Below, one piece after another: positions 52,557-61,809 of a stretch of 64,000 nucleotides of DNA (position 1 is its first letter; each line of letters begins with the position of its first letter). Origin of the DNA: Gudongella sp046224405 (GTDB lineage: Bacteria; Bacillota; Clostridia; Tissierellales; Tissierellaceae); assembly GCF_046224405.1 (NCBI RefSeq), contig NZ_JBJXRK010000001.1, positions 310,001 through 374,000 of the forward strand. The letters run 5' to 3'. The translations under genes and the position numbers were made by a program. The notes beneath the pieces are model-generated. The model searched no databases. It was not told where the DNA came from and worked only from the letters and a program-made list of their open reading frames with translations.

Positions 52557-53993
52557 TCAATTGATGCTTCCATCCATATGCTCCAGAAGCCTCAAATTGT
52601 TGTCTTTCCTAAAAAAGTGATCAAAGCACATTTTGGCAACCCTCGGGGTAAATATTCCTGCCTTCACCTGCGGCCATTTGCTGGCCTGATTGTAGAAAAC
52701 CTTTTGGTTTGTCCAGGGCTTAAGGTCAAATCTGCACACAAAACTCTCATACCCCAGTGCTGCCAATGCAGCGATTCTGTGCTGGCCTTCACTGGCGATA
52801 AACCTGTAATCATTACTTCTTATCAAAAGGTATCCGGTTATATATCCATCAACAAAAAAGTCAGGATTGTAGCCTTCTTCCCTCAATACTTCGTATGCCC
52901 CTGTCAGCCTTTTAAACTCCGCCTGCCCAAACTCCTGAGTATTTGGGCCAATGTTGTGATTGCCACCTTTTCTTGTTTCAAATCTTTTTTCCCGAATAGG
53001 TGGATTTGCCGGTTTCCTCCAAGGATCGTAAAGCCAGCCATGATCCATTGGGAAGCACTCCACTCCCTCCTCCCAAAGATAGTTGTCCCTTCTGTTTTTT
53101 GGCTGAAAGCCTTCATAGTATTTTTTTAAAAACGAATCCCCATATTCCAAATCCCTGTCCTTTTCATATTGCTTAAGGGTTTCAACAAAGTAATGCCCAT
53201 TTTCAGTGTATTGAAATCCATTGTTGTCCCTGCATTTGTCCGCTTGAACCCTGAATATCACAGAGCCACTGTTTAATACCTCCAAGCCTTCGGGGATCTT
53301 TGTGACCTCAGGTTCATAATTTCCCCTGGATGATAGAAAATAGAACTTGAATTCTCTGTCAGACATTACAAATGTCCTGCTGATTAATATCTTTCCATCC
53401 AGTTCATCAATATTGAACTCCAGCTTTTCCGGAACAAGCAGAAAAATATCAACATCATCATTCAGGTATTTATCCAGAAATTTCTTTTCCTCCCTATAAT
53501 CCTCCACTATCCAGATTATCCTGTCCAAAGTACCTATTTCCTCGTTGCCAATAACCAACGGATAAAGCTCCCTTTTCAGATACTCCCTCCTATACACCGG
53601 AAAGTTTGAGAAAATACTCCTTTCCCACTCATCCTCATCCATTGCCAAACCAATGGAATCGTAGCCTCGCTGTGTCATGAAATTCAGCAGATAGCCTCCT
53701 GTGTTTTCAAGATATGCTGTCCTTCCCTTGTACAGATCAACATTGTCCTCAATGATATCCATAAAATCCCCGTATATGTATGGGAATGAGCAGCTGAACA
53801 TTCTTTCCTCATTTTTACACTTAATCCTTATTCGGTAACCCTTTCCATCTTTTCTTGTGCTGGAATAGCTCTTGATATTTCTCAAGGCCTTTTTTGCAAG
53901 GTCATAGCTCTCTTGGTCCCTTTTTTTCATATACTCCATAAAAACGGAAATATTCCTATCCTCTTCCAGTAGCTTCTCACCATTCAATACCAT
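52557..53993 (-). CDS. Unrecognised 478-residue protein with ParB/sulfiredoxin-like C-terminal motif
   Basis: I do not recognise this family. The chain is soluble, rich in Tyr, Trp, Asp and Arg, with no signal or membrane span. The N-terminal third has a CSFPYIYGDFMDII segment; the middle has ELDGKILISRTFVMSDREF and two Trp-rich stretches. Near residues 405-445 a run FFVDGYITGYLLIRSNDYRF leads into ASEGQHRIAALAALGY, which matches the D-G-x-H-R-x-x-A-A motif of ParB/Srx-type nucleotidases. Start ATG 53993 after GGGGGG. It is followed by the Mut7-C gene 100 bases later. Function not assigned. Confidence 0.6.
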   Translation of the reverse strand: MVLNGEKLLEEDRNISVFMEYMKKRDQESYDLAKKALRNIKSYSSTRKDGKGYRIRIKCKNEERMFSCSFPYIYGDFMDIIEDNVDLYKGRTAYLENTGGYLLNFMTQRGYDSIGLAMDEDEWERSIFSNFPVYRREYLKRELYPLVIGNEEIGTLDRIIWIVEDYREEKKFLDKYLNDDVDIFLLVPEKLEFNIDELDGKILISRTFVMSDREFKFYFLSSRGNYEPEVTKIPEGLEVLNSGSVIFRVQADKCRDNNGFQYTENGHYFVETLKQYEKDRDLEYGDSFLKKYYEGFQPKNRRDNYLWEEGVECFPMDHGWLYDPWRKPANPPIREKRFETRKGGNHNIGPNTQEFGQAEFKRLTGAYEVLREEGYNPDFFVDGYITGYLLIRSNDYRFIASEGQHRIAALAALGYESFVCRFDLKPWTNQKVFYNQASKWPQVKAGIFTPRVAKMCFDHFFRKDNNLRLLEHMDGSIN

Positions 53994-54038
53994 ATGGTCA
54001 CCCCCCACAGCTTAAATATACCCCTCCTTTACGGAAGT

Positions 54039-54077
54039 GAAAAACTCCCGGAAAATTTATCGGGAGCTTCTTTTTTT
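54039..54077. terminator. Bidirectional terminator between the XRE-cupin gene and its neighbour
   Basis: CTCCCG, 10-base loop, CGGGAG with an A-run on one side and TTTTTTT on the other. It lies just past the XRE-cupin stop on the minus strand. Confidence 0.8.
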
Positions 54078-54084
54078 AGAGGTG

Positions 54085-54636
54085 TCAGTATTTTATTATG
54101 TTCTGGAACTCAACTGGCTCCACAAATGGATTTGAGTAGCTGTGTTCCCTGTCGGCCTTAAATGAAAATGCCGCTGGCGCCTTTATCTGGTAGCTTTCGT
54201 CATCCACCTGTAGAATGAGTCTTCCCTTGGTCACCACAATATACTCCCTGCTTGAGCTGCTGTGGGGAGATGATTTATGGAATGCGCTTGGAAGAAGCTT
54301 AATGTAGAAGTACTCAAAACCTGATACGGGATTGAATGGAAAAACGTTGTACAGCATCATTTTACCCTCGGATTCAAGGACCGGCTCCTGCTCCTCAAAA
54401 TTCACCACACCCAGATGCTCTTCATCCCTTGGCTCAAGCAGCTCAGAAAAGGATATCCTCAAACCGGTGGATATCTTCCAAAGGGTTGAAATCGTTGGAT
54501 TTGACTCTCCTCTTTCAATCTGCCCCAGCATTGCCTTACTTACTCCTGTAATCTCAGAGGTTCCCTCAAGAGTCAAGCCTCTCTCTGTTCTTACTCTTCT
54601 TAGAACCGTACCAATATTTGTAGATAGGTCTGTCAT
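54085..54636 (-). CDS. XRE-family regulator with C-terminal cupin domain
   Basis: 183-residue transcription factor. A helix-turn-helix (about 10-65: RTERGLTLEGTSEITGVSKAMLGQIE) is followed by a cupin barrel (about 100-180) that binds a small effector in relatives such as PuuR. GESNPTISTLWKIS completes the HTH. Start ATG 54636 after AAGGTG. Divergent from lepB, so it may control it or itself. Its effector cannot be told. Confidence 0.88.
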   Translation of the reverse strand: MTDLSTNIGTVLRRVRTERGLTLEGTSEITGVSKAMLGQIERGESNPTISTLWKISTGLRISFSELLEPRDEEHLGVVNFEEQEPVLESEGKMMLYNVFPFNPVSGFEYFYIKLLPSAFHKSSPHSSSSREYIVVTKGRLILQVDDESYQIKAPAAFSFKADREHSYSNPFVEPVEFQNIIKY

Positions 54637-54673
54637 TTTTATCACCTTTTCTTTATATATATTATTCTATCAC

Positions 54674-54701
54674 TTTATAAAGCTTTTCTCCAATAGATCA
54701 A
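54674..54701 (-). promoter_or_regulatory. Promoter of the XRE-cupin gene
   Basis: TTGATC, 16-base spacer, TATAAA on the minus strand, about 38 bases before the start codon. Confidence 0.5.
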
Positions 54702-54729
54702 GGTTTTCTGTCAGCATATATGCTCTTCG

Positions 54730-54758
54730 TTGAACAGAATGCAAAGTAAGGGTATAAT
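54730..54758 (+). promoter_or_regulatory. Promoter of the signal peptidase gene
   Basis: TTGAAC, 17-base spacer, TATAAT, about 38 bases before the start codon. Confidence 0.75.
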
Positions 54759-54795
54759 CATATTGTTAAAATAAAATGATCACAAGGAGACCAAT

Positions 54796-55362
54796 ATGAA
54801 TTCAGATAACAATAATGTAAGTCTTAACAGCAGGCTGATAATATTTTTCGTGATAGCTGCAATCATAACTACAGGAATGATCACTTCCTTCGATGTAGTG
54901 GAGATAAATGGGGATTCAATGTTGCCTACACTAACAAATGGTGATTCAGTCCTGGTGTGGAGCCTCCCCTATACCCCGGGATTTCCGGATGAAAAACTGG
55001 ACTATGGTGACATAATAGTGGTTGCAGGTCCGGAATCCATGGACAATGTCCTTATGATAAAGCGAGTAGTCGGCCTTGAAAATGACCTTATAGAGATCAT
55101 AGAAGGCCAGGTGTACAGAAATGGAGACCTTCTCCGGGAGGAATATGCCAAGGGTATGACCCTGCCACTGAACCTTCAAAAGGACCAGGAAAAAATGCCT
55201 GAATGGGACTCGGAATACAGCTACACAGTGCCTGAAAACCATGTATATCTCCTGGGGGACAACAGGCTAGTCTCCTCTGACAGCCGGGAATATGGCGCCC
55301 TTCCCTTTACCAGCGTCCTTGGCAGGATGATCTTCCCTAGAAAAGTATTGCAAACACCCTAA
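54796..55362 (+). CDS. lepB: Signal peptidase I
   Basis: 188-residue membrane-anchored peptidase that removes signal peptides from exported proteins. One N-terminal membrane span (about 13-32), nucleophile Ser41 in NGDSMLPTL, general base Lys89 in MIKRVVG, and the box GDNRLVSSDSREYG. Start ATG after AAGGAGACC. Its last 26 bases overlap the end of the convergent cardiolipin synthase gene. Confidence 0.93.
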   Translation: MNSDNNNVSLNSRLIIFFVIAAIITTGMITSFDVVEINGDSMLPTLTNGDSVLVWSLPYTPGFPDEKLDYGDIIVVAGPESMDNVLMIKRVVGLENDLIEIIEGQVYRNGDLLREEYAKGMTLPLNLQKDQEKMPEWDSEYSYTVPENHVYLLGDNRLVSSDSREYGALPFTSVLGRMIFPRKVLQTP

Positions 55363-56863
55363 GGATTGCATCAAATACCCTGGATAGGAATCCTTTGTCG
55401 ATGTCCTCTATGAAAATCTCAGTGCTTTTTTGGATTGTATCCAGTGAATCCTCCCTTATTCTCATGATGGACTTGTTTCCATACAGGATTACGCCGCACT
55501 CAAAGTGAAGATAAAGGCTTCTGTAGTCCATGTTTACAGTACCTACCACTCCAATCCTGTCATCACAAGTATAGCTCTTTGCATGCATGAAGCCAGGTGT
55601 GTATTCATAGATCCGCACTCCCGCCCGTAAAAGGGGTAGATAATTGGATCTGGTGATTCTGAATATCAGCTTTTTATCGGGAATTCCTGGAGTCACTATC
55701 CTCACATCGACCCCTCGCTTGGCAGCCATGCGCAATGCTGTCTGCAACTCATTGTCAATTATCAGGTAGGGTGTGAAGATATAGACATAGTCTCGAGCCT
55801 GTGACAATATTTCTATGTATATGTTCTCACCCAAGGGCTCATTATCAAGGGGCGAATCGGAGAATGGCTGCACAAATCCCTCTGAACTGTAGCCAGCTGT
55901 TTCCCCGTCCTTGCATCTGTACTCCCTTGGGTCCCCCCTGTCATCCCGAAAAGCATTCCACATTTCCAGAAACATCACCGTGAAACTCCATACGCCAGCT
56001 CCCTTGAGCATTATCCCGGTATCCTTCCAATGACCAAACCTTTCCTTGACATTGATATACTCATCCGCCAGATTAATTCCACCAGTGAATGCAGTATTCC
56101 CATCTATAACTAGAATCTTTCTGTGGTCCCTATGGTTCATCACAACGGACAGAATCGGCCTGAACCTATTGAAGGCCATACAGCGGATTCCATAGCCCTC
56201 CATCTGCTTAGCAAAGTCCCCTGGAAGAAGAAACATCGAACCCACATCATCATATATCATCCTCACATCCAGACCATCTTGAACCTTTCTGATTAGAATC
56301 TCCAGCATCCTGTCCCACATCACTCCCTGTTCAATTATAAAGTACTCAAAGAATATGTAATGTTGAGCCTTTTCCATTTCAGTGAGCATGTCATCAAACA
56401 TTTCTTCCCCAAGAGGATAGTACTTTGTCATCGTGTCCCCATAGACCGGATAGTCACTTTGAGAATACACATACCTGGATGTACCAATGGCCCTTTGGTC
56501 AATGGATTCCAGGCCTTCTGCAGTCTCCCTGTCCTGGATAAGAAGAGGCAGCACCCTTTCGTGCTCCATGGAGAGCCTTGATCGCATGAATCTCGAGGGT
56601 CTCTTGTTTCCGAAAACCAAATAGAATAGACCTCCAAAAACCGGTAAGGCCATAATCAGGATTATCCACCCGATTTTGTATGAGGCATTCTCCTCCTTCA
56701 TGTTCAGAAACAGGACAACAAGAATGCTGAACACTGACAGGGCTGAGCTTATCCACTCTGAATAATCAAGAATTCTCAGAAGAAACAATATCCCCCAAAC
56801 AAGCTGTGCCACAATTATTATGCCTATCAAAGCTATTCTGTAATTAATCTTCTTTAGCAGCAT
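55337..56863 (-). CDS. cls: Cardiolipin synthase, phospholipase D type
   Basis: 508-residue membrane enzyme that joins two phosphatidylglycerols into cardiolipin. Two N-terminal membrane segments (about 8-60) precede two HKD motifs: first MNHRDHRKILVIDG, second FMHAKSYTCDDRI. TGGINLADEYI and GTVNMDYRSL follow each. Length is typical (about 500). It starts four bases after the guanylate-kinase-like stop, so the two are cotranscribed. Confidence 0.93.
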   Translation of the reverse strand: MLLKKINYRIALIGIIIVAQLVWGILFLLRILDYSEWISSALSVFSILVVLFLNMKEENASYKIGWIILIMALPVFGGLFYLVFGNKRPSRFMRSRLSMEHERVLPLLIQDRETAEGLESIDQRAIGTSRYVYSQSDYPVYGDTMTKYYPLGEEMFDDMLTEMEKAQHYIFFEYFIIEQGVMWDRMLEILIRKVQDGLDVRMIYDDVGSMFLLPGDFAKQMEGYGIRCMAFNRFRPILSVVMNHRDHRKILVIDGNTAFTGGINLADEYINVKERFGHWKDTGIMLKGAGVWSFTVMFLEMWNAFRDDRGDPREYRCKDGETAGYSSEGFVQPFSDSPLDNEPLGENIYIEILSQARDYVYIFTPYLIIDNELQTALRMAAKRGVDVRIVTPGIPDKKLIFRITRSNYLPLLRAGVRIYEYTPGFMHAKSYTCDDRIGVVGTVNMDYRSLYLHFECGVILYGNKSIMRIREDSLDTIQKSTEIFIEDIDKGFLSRVFDAILRVFAILF

Positions 56864-56866
56864 CCT

Positions 56867-57418
56867 CTAATCCTCCAACTGTTTATTCAGTGCTTCACCT
56901 ATTCCCTCAACGATGATTCTTGACTTCCACCATGAATCCATGGAATTTTCAATTGTAATATGTGCCAGCTGGAGCATCCTGTCCATTTCATCCCCATGAG
57001 TGCTGCTTCTTGTTTGGATGTCGGGCTCCTTCCTTTCCTCCATTCTGGAAACACACTCCTCAAGGGGTGCACGAACCCCTATTATTACCACATTGTCTGG
57101 AAATACCTCCCTAAGAAGCTTGGCGCCATTCCCATCGACGACTATTAAAACAAGCTCTCCCAGTTCGACCGCGGTCCTAAGTGGACCTATGCCTGTTCCA
57201 TACAGATATCCGTTGTAGCTGGTGTACTCCAGAAGCTCTCCCTCACGGTAGAGGCGCAAAAACTCCCCCTCAGGGAGGAAGAAGTAGTCGATCCCATCCC
57301 TTTCCCCCTCCCTTGGTGGTCTGGTTGTAAAGGTGGTGACCTTTCTGAGATTCATGAACCTTGCCAATGTTGTTTTTCCGGAGCCGCTTGGCCCCATAAA
57401 GCCTACTATATTTATCAT
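56867..57418 (-). CDS. Guanylate-kinase-like P-loop protein
   Basis: 183-residue protein with Walker A GPSGSGKTT and the guanylate-kinase segment FTTRPPREGERDGIDYFF, then EYTSYNGYLYGTGI, all as in GMP kinase. It is shorter than typical Gmk (about 205), and the C-terminal half (TRSSTHGDEMDR and WWKSRIIVEG) diverges. It may be a paralogue with another substrate. ATG 57418 after AGGAGATG. It immediately precedes cls. Confidence 0.8.
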   Translation of the reverse strand: MINIVGFMGPSGSGKTTLARFMNLRKVTTFTTRPPREGERDGIDYFFLPEGEFLRLYREGELLEYTSYNGYLYGTGIGPLRTAVELGELVLIVVDGNGAKLLREVFPDNVVIIGVRAPLEECVSRMEERKEPDIQTRSSTHGDEMDRMLQLAHITIENSMDSWWKSRIIVEGIGEALNKQLED

Positions 57419-57428
57419 AATTCATCTC

Positions 57429-57971
57429 CTATTTGTATTCATGAATCCCATAGGTTCCTGTCAAGGAATCCCTGAAATAATCGTACCTTGGTGGATCGAA
57501 TGTGAATCTTGTAAGTATGGCAGCCAGAATCACTATAAAGGTAAGCCCCAATAGGTTCAATCCTTTGGAATCAATTGTATTTTCCATTATCCAATGTCTT
57601 AAAAAGTTTCCAGCCATGGCTCCCCCAAGAAAGGTCAAAACATGGACCGGTAGATGGGAAGGTCCAAGCAGCAGCTCATAGAGCTCTATGCCTCCAAAGG
57701 TGATAATTAGAAACACACCTACCCCTGCAGCTATTGCAAAAATGTAATTGTTTCCCCTAAATTGCAAAATTGCATATTGTAATGCTCCAATTACAAGCAT
57801 TGGATAGAATGCCATTTTCCAATGTTCCCACTTGCTTTCATTAACGGGGCTGATAATCCCCAGTGCTGTAATCCCTGTAGCCTTATATATCTCATGAAAA
57901 GAAAGCCCAATTATAACAAGCAATATCAGGCTAACATTTTTCCACATCTCAATACCCTTAAAGGCCTTCAT
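57429..57971 (-). CDS. DUF6512-like membrane protein
   Basis: 180-residue protein with about five hydrophobic segments and the motif SPVNESKWEHWKMAFYP after the second one, typical of a small clostridial membrane family of unknown role. The start at ATG 57971 has better spacing to GGAG than the one nine bases upstream. It lies ten bases before the guanylate-kinase-like gene. Confidence 0.72.
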   Translation of the reverse strand: MKAFKGIEMWKNVSLILLVIIGLSFHEIYKATGITALGIISPVNESKWEHWKMAFYPMLVIGALQYAILQFRGNNYIFAIAAGVGVFLIITFGGIELYELLLGPSHLPVHVLTFLGGAMAGNFLRHWIMENTIDSKGLNLLGLTFIVILAAILTRFTFDPPRYDYFRDSLTGTYGIHEYK

Positions 57972-58060
57972 GAAACTCATCTCCGCTGGGAAAGCTTTTC
58001 TAATTACCTCATAATTCCTATACCCAGAATAAGGACTGATGTCCCATTCTTGGTAGATTT

Positions 58061-58324
58061 CTAAAGCTGTACCCCTACGGGAATCCTTCTAAATGATCCC
58101 AGCATAGCACTTCCAAGTAAAAACCAAAGCAAAACTCCCACCAATGCTAGAATAATCTGAGCCTTGAAAAAGTTTGCCTTGCTCTTCTTGGTGCCGGTTC
58201 CAAATGCCCACACGAAGGGCATCACCAAATTCACCAGAGGAATGGCCATAACAAGAGCTGTAATTATCCACTCTGATACACTGACATGGCCTTCATTATT
58301 GTTTCCATATCTATAATCCGTCAT
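58061..58324 (-). CDS. Small two-span membrane protein (hypothetical)
   Basis: 87-residue protein starting MTDYRYGNNNEGHVSVSEW at ATG 58324, eight bases after GGAGG. Two hydrophobic segments (about 20-42 and 55-78) with a Lys-rich loop KKSKANFFKAQ between. It resembles small zinc-ribbon-less membrane proteins common in Bacillota. Function unknown. Confidence 0.7.
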   Translation of the reverse strand: MTDYRYGNNNEGHVSVSEWIITALVMAIPLVNLVMPFVWAFGTGTKKSKANFFKAQIILALVGVLLWFLLGSAMLGSFRRIPVGVQL

Positions 58325-58357
58325 CGCTCCTACCTCCAAAAAATCTACTTTCATTAG

Positions 58358-58366
58358 ATTATACCA
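58358..58366 (-). promoter_or_regulatory. Extended -10 promoter of the small membrane protein gene
   Basis: TGGTATAAT on the minus strand, about 34 bases before the start codon. Confidence 0.5.
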
Positions 58367-58455
58367 AAAATACTACTTTCTCAGTAGTTATTTACAGGCA
58401 ATTCAGTTGGGTATACATTTAGTAAGCAGGGTAGTGTGTGAAAGTAGGTGCAGAC

Positions 58456-59790
58456 ATGAAGCAACTATTTACGTTTATGCTAATAGCAGCGATTATTTTA
58501 GTACCCATAGCAGGAGCTATCTCCTCCCTTGGAGAAGCTTCAGGAAGACCCCTTGTATTGACCCTAAACATTGACGATATGATAACAGCAGGAACCGCTG
58601 CCAGAATTGAAAGGGCAGTAATCGAGGCAGAGAACAGGTCAGCCTCGGCTCTTGTGCTTATTCTGGACACCCCTGGAGGGCTTGTGGACGCAACCCTTGA
58701 CATCATTAGTCATCTTTCCGCATCCAAGGTTCCAGTTATAACCTTTGTAGCTCCACAGGGAGCAATTGCAGCCTCAGCTGGAGCCTTTATACTACTTGGT
58801 GGTCACATCACCGCCATGTCCCCAGGAACAACAACTGGAGCAGCAATGCCCGTAACCATTTCACCAGATCAGGAGGGTGCCCAAGCAGCCGATGACAAGA
58901 CCATACTATTTCTCGCAGGTCACATAAGAAGCATAGCCGAAACAAATGGAAGACCTGGTGAAATTGCTGAGAGATTTGTTACTGAAAACCTTACCCTAAG
59001 CAGTATGGAGGCCTTGGAGCTTGGCATTGCAGACTTTATTGAGCCCAGCCTCGACTCACTTCTGCAGACAGTTCATGGAATGGAGGTCCAGGTACAGGGG
59101 CAGACCATAACCATGAATACCTTGAATGCGGAAGTTGAACTTGTGGAATCAAATCTCAAGGAAAACATCACCCATCTTATCAGCAACCCCCAGATCACTT
59201 TTATCCTCCTGATGATAGGGGTGTATGGAATCATTATTGGAGTTGGCAACCCGGGGACCTTTGTACCGGAGGTGCTTGGGGCAATTTCCCTTGTCCTCGC
59301 TCTTTTCGGTCTGGGAATGTTCCAAATAAACCTGTTTGCCATTATCATGATAGTGCTTGGACTTGGACTGCTTGTAGCTGAAGCTCTGACCCCCACCTAT
59401 GGAGTTCTTGGAACAGGAGGTGTTGTCAGTCTGGTTCTTGGAATTATCTATCTTCCAGTTGAACCCCTTGTAACCGACCGCTGGCTTGTTCAATTCAGGC
59501 TTATGGCTGTTGGTATAGGAGTGGTTGGCTCAATACTCCTGGTAGTCATTCTCGCAGGGGTTATCAGGCTTAGACGCCTTCCCATTGTAATGGGCACCAA
59601 GGAGTTTTCCGGGGAAACAGGGACCGTTGTTGAGAACCTGGATCCCCAGGGTCTTATACGGATCAGGGGGGAACTGTGGAAGGCAAAGTCCCACGACGGG
59701 TCACTTATTCCGGAAGGAATGGAGGTTGTCGTAGTTGATAGGATACAGATGGTTTGTATAGTGAAGCCTCTGACAGAATATAATTCCTAG
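58456..59790 (+). CDS. NfeD-family membrane serine protease (ClpP-class)
   Basis: 444-residue NfeD1b protein. An N-terminal signal or membrane segment is followed by a ClpP-like protease domain (about 35-225) with LDTPGGLVDATL and the nucleophile region APQGAIAASAGAFIL, the Ser in AASAG with a downstream Lys expected. Three or more membrane spans come next (about 235-375), then a small OB-like NfeD domain (about 385-440: GETGTVVENLDPQGLIRIRGELWKA, quoted in part). Such proteases cut the partner slipin encoded next. ATG 58456 follows AGGTG. Confidence 0.9.
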   Translation: MKQLFTFMLIAAIILVPIAGAISSLGEASGRPLVLTLNIDDMITAGTAARIERAVIEAENRSASALVLILDTPGGLVDATLDIISHLSASKVPVITFVAPQGAIAASAGAFILLGGHITAMSPGTTTGAAMPVTISPDQEGAQAADDKTILFLAGHIRSIAETNGRPGEIAERFVTENLTLSSMEALELGIADFIEPSLDSLLQTVHGMEVQVQGQTITMNTLNAEVELVESNLKENITHLISNPQITFILLMIGVYGIIIGVGNPGTFVPEVLGAISLVLALFGLGMFQINLFAIIMIVLGLGLLVAEALTPTYGVLGTGGVVSLVLGIIYLPVEPLVTDRWLVQFRLMAVGIGVVGSILLVVILAGVIRLRRLPIVMGTKEFSGETGTVVENLDPQGLIRIRGELWKAKSHDGSLIPEGMEVVVVDRIQMVCIVKPLTEYNS

Positions 59791-59812
59791 TTTTATGAAA
59801 GGAGGAATCGGT

Positions 59813-60601
59813 GTGGTAATTAATATTTTAGAAGGCATACTCCCCTACCTTGGAGCAATAATCCTGGCAGGCGGACTTCTCAAAATGGCTATCAAGGTTA
59901 TTCCTGAATATGAAAGAGGCGTTCTCTTCAGATTGGGAAGACTGGTTTCAGTCAAGGGACCAGGCTTGATCATCATAATACCCTTCATAGACAAAATCGT
60001 TAGGGTATCCCTTAGAATTATTGTGGATAATGTCCCTCCCCAGGAGGTAGTCACCAGGGACAATGTCACCTGTAAGGTAAATGCTGTTCTCTACTATAGG
60101 GTTACTGAACCTGACAAGGCCGTCATCAATGTGGAACAATACCACGAGGCTACAAGCCAGTTCGCACAGACCACCATGAGAAGTGTAGTGGGTCAGGCAG
60201 ACTTGGATGAACTGCTTTCAGAAAGGGATAAGCTTAACAAGAAGATTCAGGAAATCGTGGATACCGCAACAGACCCATGGGGAATCAAGGTCACTGCAGT
60301 TGAGATAAGGGATGTAACGATACCAGTTGAAATGCAACGTGCAATAGCCAGGCAGGCTGAGGCTGAGCGTGACAGAAGGGCTGTTGTCATTCAGGCAGAC
60401 GGCGAAAAGCAGGCAGCCAAGAAAATTGCCGAAGCTACAGAAATATTAACCCAGGTTGACGGTGCAATGACCCTAAGAATGCTTAGGACAATCAGTGAAT
60501 CAGCAAACCAGCAAAGCAATACCATTCTTTTCCCATTACCAATGGAGTTGAAACATCTTCTTAAGGATGTTTTTCCCCATAATGAAAAGAAAGTTGATTA
60601 G
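59813..60601 (+). CDS. Slipin (SPFH/stomatin-family) membrane protein
   Basis: 262-residue SPFH protein with an N-terminal membrane segment (about 3-24), then IPEYERGVLFRLGRLV, the slipin signature, and a coiled-coil rich in Ala and Glu (ARQAEAERDRRAV). Slipins assemble membrane scaffolds and are substrates or partners of NfeD proteases. Start is GTG 59813, seven bases after AGGAGG; an ATG at 59795 lies on top of this ribosome site. Twenty-two bases follow the nfeD stop. Confidence 0.91.
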   Translation: MVINILEGILPYLGAIILAGGLLKMAIKVIPEYERGVLFRLGRLVSVKGPGLIIIIPFIDKIVRVSLRIIVDNVPPQEVVTRDNVTCKVNAVLYYRVTEPDKAVINVEQYHEATSQFAQTTMRSVVGQADLDELLSERDKLNKKIQEIVDTATDPWGIKVTAVEIRDVTIPVEMQRAIARQAEAERDRRAVVIQADGEKQAAKKIAEATEILTQVDGAMTLRMLRTISESANQQSNTILFPLPMELKHLLKDVFPHNEKKVD

Positions 60602-60622
60602 TCCCAATGTCATGAAAACTCC

Positions 60623-60664
60623 AAAAGCGGCAGAGGAATCCTAGGTAGACCCTCTGCCGCTTTT
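60623..60664 (+). terminator. Terminator of the nfeD-slipin operon
   Basis: AAAAGCGGCAGAGG and CCTCTGCCGCTTTT form a 14-bp stem followed by CTTG, 22 bases past the slipin stop. Confidence 0.88.
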
Positions 60665-60736
60665 CTTGTAGGGATATCCTCAGGTAGGATTTTTATTGAA
60701 AATTATCCTGGAAACTGTTTTCTTTCATCCAATTGG

Positions 60737-60745
60737 TGGTATAAT
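60737..60745 (+). promoter_or_regulatory. Extended -10 promoter of the ribose operon
   Basis: TGGTATAAT, ten bases before the operator palindrome and 43 bases before rbsR. Confidence 0.65.
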
Positions 60746-60754
60746 ATATATGTA

Positions 60755-60768
60755 GTTAAACGTTTAAC
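60755..60768 (+). promoter_or_regulatory. LacI-family operator (probable RbsR site)
   Basis: GTTAAACGTTTAAC is a perfect 14-base palindrome with the central CG typical of LacI-family operators. It overlaps the predicted transcript start, so RbsR would repress its own operon; a CcpA-type site is an alternative reading. Confidence 0.75.
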
Positions 60769-60787
60769 CAAGAAACGGGATGATTTG

Positions 60788-61795
60788 ATGAAAAAGCGAC
60801 ACACAACAATCAAGGATATTGCCAAGGCAGCGGGAGTTTCAACTGCCACTGTTTCAATGATATTGAACAAGAAGGACAAGAACATATCACAACCAACCAG
60901 GGAAAGGGTTCTTAAGATTGCCAAGGACATCAACTATATCCCAAACTCCATGGCTAGAAGTCTCGTAACAAGTCAGACAAAGACCCTGGGACTTGTACTT
61001 CCTGACATAGTCAACCCCTTCTTCCCCGAGATTGCCCGAGGCGCTGAGGACAGGGCCAGGGAGGCAGGCTACAGCATAATAATATGCAACACGGATGATA
61101 ACGTTGACCAGGAAAACAAGTACATTCAGATGCTCTCAGAAAAAATGGTGGATGGCATAATACTGACCCACTCAGCCAACAGAAACGACGAAATGACAGG
61201 GCTTGAGAACAGCCGGATACCAATAATACTCATCGACCGGGACTATGATTCTCCAAATGTTCTAGGTAAGGTCCTGGTTGACAATTCAAGGGCATCCAGG
61301 GATGGGGTCAATTACCTGTTAAAGAAGGGCTACAGAAGAATTGCATATATTGCAGGTCCTCTCAATACTGGAACGGCAAGGGACAGACTTGAGGGCTACA
61401 AAATTGCACTTTCTGAAAATGATATACATTATGATGAGAATCTGGTGAGGGTTGGAGAGTACAGATTAAAATGGGGCTATGAAGCGGCAGAGGATCTTTT
61501 GGACAGCAAGCTGGATTTTCAGGCAATCTTCTGCGGAAATGATGCAATAGCTATCGGTGCCATGAAAAAGCTAAGGGAAAGAGGAATATCCGTCCCTGAG
61601 GACATAGCAATTATGGGATTTGACGATATATATATAGCCTCCATGGTGGATCCGGAGCTTACCACAATCAAGCAGCCGAATTATTCCATGGGCTATGAGG
61701 CCGTTAATATGATGATTGATTCAATACAAGGCAACAAGATTGCCAACAAAAACCTTATCCTGGGCACAGAGCTTGTGGTAAGGAAATCCAGTTGA
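60788..61795 (+). CDS. rbsR: RbsR, LacI-family ribose operon repressor
   Basis: 335-residue repressor. Helix-turn-helix TTIKDIAKAAGVSTATVSMILN and hinge YIPNSMARSL are followed by a sugar-binding domain (about 60-335) with GLVLPDIVNPFF. First gene of a ribose operon, so the effector is probably ribose or a phosphate of it. Start ATG 60788, three bases after an in-frame TTG; the ribosome site is weak (GGGATG). The GTTAAACGTTTAAC palindrome lies just upstream. Confidence 0.92.
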   Translation: MKKRHTTIKDIAKAAGVSTATVSMILNKKDKNISQPTRERVLKIAKDINYIPNSMARSLVTSQTKTLGLVLPDIVNPFFPEIARGAEDRAREAGYSIIICNTDDNVDQENKYIQMLSEKMVDGIILTHSANRNDEMTGLENSRIPIILIDRDYDSPNVLGKVLVDNSRASRDGVNYLLKKGYRRIAYIAGPLNTGTARDRLEGYKIALSENDIHYDENLVRVGEYRLKWGYEAAEDLLDSKLDFQAIFCGNDAIAIGAMKKLRERGISVPEDIAIMGFDDIYIASMVDPELTTIKQPNYSMGYEAVNMMIDSIQGNKIANKNLILGTELVVRKSS

Positions 61796-61809
61796 AAGGA
61801 GCAGAAATA

